Source: JACKJP01 sp050186955
GTDB lineage: Bacteria; Pseudomonadota; Alphaproteobacteria; Rhizobiales; Tepidamorphaceae
DNA length: 6,197 nt
Assembly (NCBI GenBank): GCA_050186955.1
Contig: JBFWXZ010000183.1
Span: 1 to 6,197 of the forward strand
Reading direction: 5' to 3'
The stretch's first letter is position 1, and every line of letters begins with the position of its first letter. The translations under genes and the position numbers were made by a program. Below are positions 1 to 4,904 of the stretch, piece by piece. The notes under the pieces are model-generated. The model was not told where the DNA came from, made no database searches, and saw only the letters and a program-made list of their open reading frames with translations.

Positions 1-679
1 GGGTCTTGACGACGATCAGCAGGAACATGATCGACAGCAGGCACCAGAACGCCGCCATCTCGTCGGACGACCCGGTGATGATGCGGGCGGGCACCGGCCC
101 CATGAAGATGTGGTAGAGCGTCATCTTCCACGACCCGTAGAGGATGGGCAGCAGGAAGGCCGGTATGACGTAGATCATCCAGGCGTTTATGTGCCGGTGG
201 CCCTCGAGCTTCATCCAGTTGAACATCCCGTTCATCGGGAATTCCCAGGCGATGTGGACATTGCCGTAATAGGAGCAGAGCCGCGTGCTGCACATCTCGC
301 GGAAATACGGCTCGCACAGCCCCGCCCACGAGAAGGGGTAGATGTTGAGGACCAGCAGCAGGGCGGAGACGAAGCAGGTTGCGTAGACGAACGGCGCCAC
401 CTTGTCCCGCGCTGCCTTGGCGATGAAGAACAGCGATACAGCGTTGATGAAGAACGGCTGGAACGCCACGTGCAGATAGCCGAGCAGGGTCATCGACTCG
501 TTGAGCGGCGTTCCGCACTGGTCGACCACCGTGTAGGAGACCGCCTGCAGCAGTTCCATCAGCGAAAAGTAGCCGAGCGCCGTGGTGAGGACGACCGGCT
601 CGCGCTTGTAGATGGCGTAGGCCGTCGATCCCAGGCCGATGGCGGCGACCACCGCGGATGCTTCCCCGTTCCAGCACAT
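1..679 (-). CDS. Polytopic membrane protein, probably DUF5765 family (partial, C-terminus outside window)
   Basis: The frame is open from an ATG at 679-677 to the left edge and gives 226 residues with no stop. The N-terminus reads MCWNGEAS, and a segment near residues 66-80 reads LLGYLHVAFQPFFIN. Both match my memory of the uncharacterised DUF5765 membrane family. Hydrophobic stretches suggest about seven membrane spans: roughly 7-24, 30-50, 66-88, 95-113, 167-183, 186-203 and 207-224. By the positive-inside rule (K25/R26, K88-K93, K185) the long loop 115-165 would face the periplasm. That loop holds Cys122, Cys130, Cys135, His142, His161 and His163. A GGGGGAA ribosome binding site at 694-688 sits 8 nt before the ATG, which supports this start. 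The gene is divergent from greA. Function is unknown. The membrane-protein call is firm; the family name is from memory. Confidence 0.85.
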   Translation of the reverse strand, partial: MCWNGEASAVVAAIGLGSTAYAIYKREPVVLTTALGYFSLMELLQAVSYTVVDQCGTPLNESMTLLGYLHVAFQPFFINAVSLFFIAKAARDKVAPFVYATCFVSALLLVLNIYPFSWAGLCEPYFREMCSTRLCSYYGNVHIAWEFPMNGMFNWMKLEGHRHINAWMIYVIPAFLLPILYGSWKMTLYHIFMGPVPARIITGSSDEMAAFWCLLSIMFLLIVVKT

Positions 680-941
680 AGGCGCCGTTCCCCCGAAATT
701 CAGCCGTCGTCCAGCGGCAGGCCCCGCACCAGACACGCGATGGCCCGTAAAGTCGAGGAAATTGCTTCCTTTGGGGCAAATATCGTTCACAACCAGGCCC
801 AAACGCGGCTTGACCATCGTCATTGCCGCCCCCACACTCTATGAAGAAGTTATTCCCGATAGGCCGGCGATGTGGTGCTGAACGAGGGGTTCGGCGGCAC
901 GGTCGGTTTGACCCTTTTGCGCAGGAGCGTGCGAGGCAGCC
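680..941. promoter_or_regulatory. Divergent intergenic region between the DUF5765-like gene and greA
   Basis: This 262-bp spacer must hold the promoters of both divergent genes, but no hexamer pair is convincing. The best plus-strand candidate for greA is TTGACC at 810-815 with a poor -10 (CACACT, 833-838, 17-nt spacer). A small dyad, AGGAA-ATTGC-TTCCT, lies at 756-770, and TTTGGG (770-775) is repeated inverted as CCCAAA (798-803). A 34-codon reading frame (841-945) ends across the greA start and is described under findings. The greA ribosome binding site is GAGG at 933-936. No other gene is visible. Confidence 0.4.
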
Positions 942-1421
942 ATGAATATGGAAAAGGTTCCGATGACGTCGGCCGGTCACGAGGCGTTGCAGGAGGAACT
1001 GCGCCGGCTCAAACAGGTCGAGCGCCCGCGGATCATCCAGGCGATCTCGGAAGCGCGCGCCCATGGCGACCTCTCGGAGAACGCCGAGTACCATGCCGCC
1101 AAGGAAGCCCAGGGCCTCAACGAGGCGCGCGTCGCCGAGCTTGAGGACAAGCTTTCGCGCGCCGACGTGATCGACGTCACCAAGCTGTCGGGCGACACGG
1201 TGAAGTTCGGCGCGACGGTGACCCTCATCGACGAGGACACCGAGGAGGAGAAGGTCTACCAGATCGTCGGCGACGCTGAGGCGGACGTGAAGTCGGCCAA
1301 GATCTCGATCTCCTCGCCCATCGCGCGCGCGCTCATCGGCAAGGGCGTCGGCGATTCGGTCGAGGTCGCCGCTCCCGGCGGCGCCCGCGCCTACGAGATC
1401 ATGGCGGTGGCGTTCCGCTAG
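942..1421 (+). CDS. greA: Transcription elongation factor GreA
   Basis: GreA binds the secondary channel of RNA polymerase and stimulates cleavage of the backtracked 3' end of the transcript, restarting stalled complexes in the cytoplasm. The 159-residue product is full length for the family. The N-terminal coiled coil spans about residues 10-77 and contains the tip motif HGDLSENAEYHAAKE. Its acidic Asp and Glu correspond to E. coli D41 and E44, the residues that coordinate the second Mg ion. The C-terminal FKBP-like domain includes FGATVTLIDEDTEEEK and the signature ISSPIARALIGKGVGD. Two starts are possible. ATG 942 lies 5 nt after GAGG (933-936). ATG 948 gives MEKVPMT, matches E. coli numbering exactly, but sits 11 nt from the same site. 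I chose 942 for spacing, and 948 is a real alternative. The stop lies 3 bp from the stop of the convergent glycosyltransferase gene, with no terminator visible between them. Confidence 0.97.
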   Translation: MNMEKVPMTSAGHEALQEELRRLKQVERPRIIQAISEARAHGDLSENAEYHAAKEAQGLNEARVAELEDKLSRADVIDVTKLSGDTVKFGATVTLIDEDTEEEKVYQIVGDAEADVKSAKISISSPIARALIGKGVGDSVEVAAPGGARAYEIMAVAFR

Positions 1422-1424
1422 GCC

Positions 1425-2273
1425 CTAGGGTCCGGGAAGCTCCACCACCACGCCCGCCCGGTCGAACTCGATCATCTGCAGGGTGCGATGCTGCAGGCGG
1501 TCGCGCACGCGGCCGACCCTCCCCGCCGCCTGCCGCAGGATGCGCCTGGATTCCCTGCCCAGCCGCTGCAGCGGCGTGATCTGCCGCCTGCCGTCGACGA
1601 TCGGATAGGGATCGAGCGCGTCGAAGCGCTTTCGCCGGTCGGATTCGAGGTCGGAATGGTAGGGCGCGTCGGGAACCGTTCCGGCGAGGATGTCGCCCTG
1701 CACGGCCAGCGCCGGGTCCGACTGGTAGATCCTGAACTTGTCGAAGAACGGCTCCTCGGCGTCGAAGACGAGGTGGTCGGCGGCGACCGTCGCGTCGTTC
1801 GCGAAACCGTCGAGCAGCCGCGCGGCGGCGGGCGTCGCGATATAGGCGGCGGCGCCGTATTGCGTGCTGTGCAGCCGGCGGAACCTGACCCCGCCGCGCG
1901 TGAAGCCCGCGCGGTCCGACAGAACCCCCGGCAGCAGGCGCGTCTCGAAGCGCACGATGTCGGCCTGGCCCGGCCAGTCCGCGAGCCCCGCCAGCGCGTC
2001 GCCGAGCCGCGCCGACACGAAGATGTCGTCCTCGATGACGAGAACGGGCTCATCGCCGCCGGCGATCTCGCGCCAGCAGCGGCGATGGCTGTCGAGGCAG
2101 GCGAGTTCGCCCGGCGTCAGCAGGACGCGGCCGTCCGGCCAGTCGCGCGGCGGCAGTTCGTGCGGCTCGGTGGCGCGAATCCGCTCGAAGGCGATGCCCA
2201 GCAGGCCGAGCTGCTCCGACATCATCGCGAGACGGTCGGGCCGCGCGTCGAGATTGATCAGCAGGCAGCGCAA
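1425..2273 (-). CDS. Glycosyltransferase family 25 (LPS-type) protein
   Basis: The 282-residue product fits GT25, whose members add sugars such as galactose to lipopolysaccharide or related glycans in the cytoplasm, using nucleotide-sugar donors. The N-terminus CLLINLDARPDRL (residues 3-15) is the first GT25 strand. VLVIEDD (77-83) supplies the acidic metal/donor-binding motif. YGAAAYIATPAAARLL (139-154) matches the conserved middle segment, and DHLVFD (166-171) resembles the following acidic site. The tail from about 229 to 265 is Arg-rich, so membrane or nucleic-acid contact is possible but unproven. There is no signal peptide. The start is TTG at 2273-2271. It is the only plausible start before the conserved first strand, and AGGA (2288-2285) lies 11 nt upstream, overlapping the stop of the radical SAM gene. 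The 13-bp gap implies one transcript with that gene. The exact donor and acceptor cannot be read from sequence. Confidence 0.9.
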   Translation of the reverse strand: MRCLLINLDARPDRLAMMSEQLGLLGIAFERIRATEPHELPPRDWPDGRVLLTPGELACLDSHRRCWREIAGGDEPVLVIEDDIFVSARLGDALAGLADWPGQADIVRFETRLLPGVLSDRAGFTRGGVRFRRLHSTQYGAAAYIATPAAARLLDGFANDATVAADHLVFDAEEPFFDKFRIYQSDPALAVQGDILAGTVPDAPYHSDLESDRRKRFDALDPYPIVDGRRQITPLQRLGRESRRILRQAAGRVGRVRDRLQHRTLQMIEFDRAGVVVELPGP

Positions 2274-2284
2274 TGTCGATTGCG

Positions 2285-2288
2285 TCCT
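2285..2288 (-). promoter_or_regulatory. Ribosome binding site for the TTG-started GT25 gene
   Basis: AGGA on the minus strand is followed after 11 nt by the TTG start. It overlaps the TAG stop of the upstream radical SAM gene (2289-2287), so ribosomes finishing that gene would be placed at this site. The spacing is slightly long. The site decides the start because no ATG or GTG is available close by in frame. Confidence 0.45.
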
Positions 2289-3408
2289 AGAGACCGATGC
2301 GCCGGCGCAGGCGCTCGATGACGGGGCGATCCGCCGGCGCCTCGCCGCCGCGCGCCAGCGCCCGCTCGGCGAACTGCTCGCCCTTGCGCCGCCCCGCCAG
2401 GGTCGAGCTTTCGCGCCTCACCGAATGGCTGACGCCGCAGAACTGGTTGCATCTGCGCATGCGCCGGCGCACCGGCTCGCTGTCGCGCCAGAACCGCTTG
2501 AGATCGCCCGGCTTCTCCAGCCGCATCCCCTGGAAGCCGGTCGAGAAGCACAGCCGCGCCATGCCGTAGTGATCGACCATGACGTTGCGCTCGTAGCTGT
2601 TGCAGATGTGCTCGCTGGTACCCGCCTTCGAACCCCAGCCGCGGTCGCGGTCGCGCGCCTTGGCGGCCGACCGCGCATACATCGTCACCGCCGACAGCCA
2701 GCGCGGGTTGATGCCGAGGTCGTGGCGCTCGTCGGCCTCCCTGATCTGCGCCTCGATGATCGCCGCGTCCATTTCGCCGTGCTCGGCGAAGAAGGAATCG
2801 ACCTCTCCCGACTGGCCGAAGGACGGCTGGAGGAAGTTGAGCTTCAGCTTGTCGGCCCCGATGTCGTTGAGGACGAAATCGTAGAACCCGCCGATATCGC
2901 GGTAGTTGCTGGCGTGGATCAGGCCCATCACGTAGATGCGCCGCCGCGACAGCCCGGTGGTGCGACGCGCCTCGACCAGCAGCCGCAACGCCCGCACCGC
3001 CTTGTCGAAGGCCCCATCAACGCCGCGCGTCGCGTCGTGGTCGGCGGCGACGTGGCTGTTGAGCGAGATCGAGATCTCGTCCGGCCCCTCCCGCATCACC
3101 CGCTCGGCCATCGCGAGGTTGCGGATGCGCGTGCCGTTGACCACCGACAGCGTGGTCAGCCCGAGCTCCCGGCAGCGGCCGGTGACGAAGAGATACTCCT
3201 CGAGATCGAGCATCGGCTCGCCGCCGCAGATGACGACGGCGGCGTCGGGGCTGATCTCCGCCAGCTCCTCGAAAATCTCCGAGCGCCTTTCGCGCGAGAG
3301 GTAGTTGACGCGGTCGTCGTCGTCACGCTGCCAGAAGTCGCAATGGCCGCAGCGCAGGTTGCAGCGCTTGTTGATCTCGGTGAAGAGAAAGCGTGGCGGC
3401 AGCAGCAT
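2287..3408 (-). CDS. Radical SAM protein with C-terminal SPASM/twitch-like cluster domain
   Basis: The 373-residue protein carries the radical SAM signature C16-x3-C20-x2-C23, in KRCNLRCGHCDFW. These cysteines hold the [4Fe-4S] cluster that cleaves S-adenosylmethionine to a 5'-deoxyadenosyl radical. GGEP at 62-65 is the SAM-contacting motif, and ISISLNS (112-118) matches a core barrel strand. The C-terminal part has C269-x12-G-x4-C287, which fits the SPASM/twitch start pattern (C-x9-15-G-x4-C), followed by C320-x3-C324. That is enough for one auxiliary cluster, while a full SPASM domain usually has seven cysteines. Such enzymes modify peptides, proteins or sugars; the substrate here is unknown. 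ATG 3408 is the first in-frame start after an upstream stop (TGA at 3426-3424), with only a weak GGA upstream. The GT25 gene follows 13 bp downstream, suggesting a joint role in glycan or glycoconjugate modification, which is inference. Confidence 0.9.
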   Translation of the reverse strand: MLLPPRFLFTEINKRCNLRCGHCDFWQRDDDDRVNYLSRERRSEIFEELAEISPDAAVVICGGEPMLDLEEYLFVTGRCRELGLTTLSVVNGTRIRNLAMAERVMREGPDEISISLNSHVAADHDATRGVDGAFDKAVRALRLLVEARRTTGLSRRRIYVMGLIHASNYRDIGGFYDFVLNDIGADKLKLNFLQPSFGQSGEVDSFFAEHGEMDAAIIEAQIREADERHDLGINPRWLSAVTMYARSAAKARDRDRGWGSKAGTSEHICNSYERNVMVDHYGMARLCFSTGFQGMRLEKPGDLKRFWRDSEPVRRRMRRCNQFCGVSHSVRRESSTLAGRRKGEQFAERALARGGEAPADRPVIERLRRRIGL

Positions 3409-3481
3409 CGTGGTCCATTCGTTTCATGCGTATCGGTGCCGGGAGCCATTCGTCGCCGGCGATTGCAAGGTCGGATGCGCG

Positions 3482-3511
3482 CTGCGATCCTCGGCTGCCG
3501 CAGCATCGCAG
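3482..3511 (+). repeat. Inverted repeat (hairpin) in the GST leader
   Basis: CTGCGAT (3482-3488) pairs with ATCGCAG (3505-3511), and the inner GCTG (3494-3497) pairs with CAGC (3501-3504) around a CCG loop. This gives 11 base pairs with one 5-nt bulge (3489-3493). The hairpin ends 11 nt before the ribosome binding site of the GST gene. No U-run follows, so it is not an intrinsic terminator. It may be a 5'-UTR structure or an operator. The 126-bp divergent spacer (3409-3533) shows no clear promoter hexamers. Confidence 0.5.
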
Positions 3512-3522
3512 AAAACCGCCGA

Positions 3523-3528
3523 AGGAGA
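3523..3528 (+). promoter_or_regulatory. Strong Shine-Dalgarno site for the TTG-started GST gene
   Basis: AGGAGA is placed 5 nt before TTG 3534-3536. This strong match decides the start. The frame is open further upstream, but no other start there has a comparable site, and homologous sequence begins at this TTG. Confidence 0.8.
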
Positions 3529-3533
3529 CAACC

Positions 3534-4160
3534 TTGATCGACCTCTACAGCTGGACGACGCCGAACGGCCGCAAGGTCTCCATCGCGCTCGAGGAGATGG
3601 GGCTCGACTACGAGGTCCACGCCATCGACATCATGAAGGACGAGCAGTTCGCGCCCGATTTCCTGAAGATCTCCCCCAACAACAAGATCCCCGCCATCGT
3701 CGACCGCGACACCGGCCTGTCGCTGATGGAATCCGGCGCCATCCTGCTCTACCTCGCGGAGAAGACAGGCAGCTTCATGCCCGCCGGCGCGGCGCGCTGG
3801 CAGGTCGTCGAATGGCTGATGTGGCAGATGGGCGGCTTCGGCCCGATGCTCGGCCAGGCCCACCATTTCCTCCAGTTCAATCCCGGCAAGGCGCCCTATG
3901 CCGAGGAGCGCTACGGCAAGGAGGCGCAGCGCCTCTACGGGGTGCTTGACCGGCGGCTCGACGGGCGCGATTTCGTCTGCGGCGACTATTCGATCGCCGA
4001 CATGGCGATCTGGCCCTGGGCCTCGCGATTCGGCTGGCAGGGCGTCGACCTGGCGGATTTCCCCAATGTCCGGGAATGGTATCTGAGGGTGGCCGAGCGC
4101 CCCGCCGTGCAGCGCGGCTACCGCGTGCCGAAGGACACCGGCGACATCCCGATGCCTTGA
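3534..4160 (+). CDS. Nu-class (YfcG-like) glutathione S-transferase / disulfide-bond oxidoreductase
   Basis: The 208-residue product, read from TTG 3534, closely resembles E. coli YfcG as I remember it. YfcG is a glutathione-dependent enzyme with disulfide-bond reductase activity and little classical transferase activity. The thioredoxin-like domain spans about 1-80. TTPNGRK (8-14) places Thr9 and Asn11 at the positions reported to contact glutathione in YfcG. FLKISPNNKIPAIVD (43-57) carries the cis-proline, and ESGAILLYLAEKTG (66-79) is the gamma-glutamyl recognition segment. The helical domain (about 88-205) contains GGFGPMLGQAHHF (100-112) and the N-capping region YSIADMAIWPW (152-162). 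There is no catalytic cysteine in the first motif, as expected for this class. The protein should be cytosolic. The gene is divergent from the radical SAM gene and convergent with lrp, 24 bp from its stop, so it is probably a single-gene unit. Confidence 0.93.
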   Translation: MIDLYSWTTPNGRKVSIALEEMGLDYEVHAIDIMKDEQFAPDFLKISPNNKIPAIVDRDTGLSLMESGAILLYLAEKTGSFMPAGAARWQVVEWLMWQMGGFGPMLGQAHHFLQFNPGKAPYAEERYGKEAQRLYGVLDRRLDGRDFVCGDYSIADMAIWPWASRFGWQGVDLADFPNVREWYLRVAERPAVQRGYRVPKDTGDIPMP

Positions 4161-4179
4161 ACGGCTCGCGCCGCCTGAA

Positions 4180-4193
4180 CCGCTCTAGAGCGG
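4180..4193. repeat. Perfect 14-bp palindrome at the GST/lrp convergent junction
   Basis: CCGCTCTAGAGCGG is identical to its reverse complement. It contains the lrp stop codon (TAG on the minus strand, 4187-4185) and starts 20 bp after the GST stop. With no unpaired centre and no flanking T-run, it is a poor hairpin or terminator. It could be a protein-binding site or part of a dispersed repeat. Confidence 0.7.
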
Positions 4194-4649
4194 CAGCCCG
4201 CCCTCGTCCTTCGACTTGCGGATGGTCAGCATGGTGCGGACGCTGTCGACATTCGCCGCCGCCGTCAGCTCGTCGATGACGAAGCTCTGGAACGTCCGCA
4301 GATCCGGCGCCACGCACATCAGCAGGAAGTCGACCTCGCCCGAGACCATGTAGCTCTCGCGCACGATGGCCCAGTTCTTCACCTGCTCCTCGAAAGCGAC
4401 GAGGTCGCTTTCCGCCTGGCTGTGCAGCGACACCATGACATAGGCGGTGACGTCGAATCCGAGCTGCCGCCCGTCGAGGATCGCCCGGTAGCCGCGGATG
4501 AGCCCGGCCTCCTCGAGTGCCTTCACCCGGCGCAGGCAGGGCGGTGCCGAAATGCCGACGCGGCGCGCCAGCTCGACATTGGTGATGCGTCCCTCGGACT
4601 GCATCTCCTTGAGAATCTGCCAGTCGATGCGATCGAGCCGTGCTTTCAT
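4185..4649 (-). CDS. Lrp/AsnC family transcriptional regulator
   Basis: The 154-residue protein has the classic Lrp/AsnC plan. An N-terminal winged helix-turn-helix (about 5-60) begins LDRIDWQILKEMQ and has its recognition region in ELARRVGISAPPCLRRVKALEE (26-47). A C-terminal RAM (ligand-binding and oligomerisation) domain spans about 66-148 and includes ESYMVSGEVDFLLMCVAPD. Family members bind DNA as dimers or octamers and usually respond to amino acids. The start at ATG 4649 gives the canonical N-terminus. An in-frame ATG at 4766 would add 39 basic residues without family resemblance and was not used. The ribosome binding site is weak (a GGGCGGGA stretch just before ATG). The gene is divergent from trxB, and autoregulation is typical of the family. 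Its effector is unknown, so I give no symbol. Confidence 0.94.
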   Translation of the reverse strand: MKARLDRIDWQILKEMQSEGRITNVELARRVGISAPPCLRRVKALEEAGLIRGYRAILDGRQLGFDVTAYVMVSLHSQAESDLVAFEEQVKNWAIVRESYMVSGEVDFLLMCVAPDLRTFQSFVIDELTAAANVDSVRTMLTIRKSKDEGGLPL

Positions 4650-4667
4650 TTCCCGCCCGGAGCCGAA

Positions 4668-4696
4668 ATTATCTTGTCTGCGCTTGATACGATCAG
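4668..4696 (-). promoter_or_regulatory. Candidate lrp promoter
   Basis: On the minus strand GATAAT (4673-4668) matches five of six -10 consensus bases. With a 17-nt spacer the -35 would be CTGATC (4696-4691), a poor 3/6 match. Transcription would begin about 10-15 nt before the lrp ATG. The spacer contains the TGAT-N3-ATCA dyad (4685-4695) and one copy of the mirrored element. The weak -35 makes this tentative. Confidence 0.35.
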
Positions 4697-4697
4697 T
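4673..4697 (-). repeat. Mirrored element, lrp-side copy
   Basis: Read on the minus strand, this 25-bp stretch has the pattern CTGA-N2-GT-N3-AAGCGCAGACA-N-G. It shares 18 of 25 bases with the plus-strand stretch 4847-4871. The exact 11-bp core is at 4685-4675, immediately upstream of the candidate lrp -10 box. Confidence 0.55.
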
Positions 4698-4719
4698 TTC
4701 GACGCCACGCAATATTGAT

Positions 4720-4763
4720 GCGCGCGGAAGCCGTGGAAATACGACAAATTTCTTCCCGCGCGC
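4720..4763. repeat. Imperfect inverted repeat in the lrp-trxB divergent region
   Basis: GCGCGCGGAAG (4720-4730) is mirrored by CTTCCCGCGCGC (4752-4763), one extra C apart. The inner GAAAT (4736-4740) is mirrored by ATTTC (4748-4752) around a 7-nt centre. It lies between the two candidate promoters, so an operator is more likely than a transcript hairpin, though neither is shown. Confidence 0.45.
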
Positions 4764-4801
4764 CATTTCGCCGGAAACTGTGCGCGGCCCGCGTCAAAGC
4801 C

Positions 4802-4831
4802 TTGAATATTCGCCGCCCTCCCCCGTAAATA
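4802..4831 (+). promoter_or_regulatory. Candidate trxB promoter
   Basis: TTGAAT (4802-4807) is a fair -35. At an 18-nt spacer TAAATA (4826-4831) is a weak -10 within the AT-rich patch 4826-4833. The -35 overlaps the perfect palindrome GAATATTC (4804-4811). The implied leader is about 65 nt. The match is modest, and a promoter nearer the ATG cannot be excluded. Confidence 0.35.
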
Positions 4832-4846
4832 TACCGTGCCGTCAGG

Positions 4847-4871
4847 TCTGAGAGTGCGAAGCGCAGACACG
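4847..4871 (+). repeat. Mirrored element, trxB-side copy
   Basis: This is the plus-strand partner of 4673-4697, with the exact core AAGCGCAGACA at 4859-4869 and upstream CTGA and GT matches in register. It lies 34 bp before the trxB ATG, downstream of the candidate trxB promoter. Confidence 0.55.
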
Positions 4872-4904
4872 GCTGATTCTGTTTCAACCGACCGGACGCG
4901 CCTC

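Noticed and set aside
110..844. 244-codon plus-strand open frame at the left end
   Set aside because: It is antisense to the membrane protein, whose opposite-strand frame has coherent transmembrane segments and a good ribosome binding site.
908..936. TTGACC at 908-913 as the greA -35
   Set aside because: A 17-nt spacer would place the -10 over the ribosome binding site, just before the start codon, and no -10-like sequence is there.
1418..1428. CTAGGCCCTAG between greA and GT25 as a terminator
   Set aside because: Five-base arms around a single base cannot form a useful hairpin, and no T-run is present on either strand.
3393..3533. Upstream in-frame extension of the GST gene
   Set aside because: It overlaps the radical SAM start, lacks a ribosome binding site, and adds residues unlike the family. 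The AGGAGA-TTG start fits better.
1864..3537. Very long plus-strand open frame (557 codons) opposite the radical SAM and GT25 genes
   Set aside because: It is antisense to two genes with clear family motifs, has a low-complexity Arg/Ala/Pro-rich product, and is expected from strong GC bias at third positions.
4684..4695. TTGAT-ACG-ATCA as an FNR/FixK box
   Set aside because: FNR-type boxes need TTGAT-N4-ATCAA. Here the spacer is 3 nt and the final A is missing.
4650..4766. 39-residue N-terminal extension of the Lrp protein from ATG 4766
   Set aside because: The extension is basic, unlike the family, and would run through the candidate promoter and the inverted repeat. ATG 4649 gives the canonical N-terminus.
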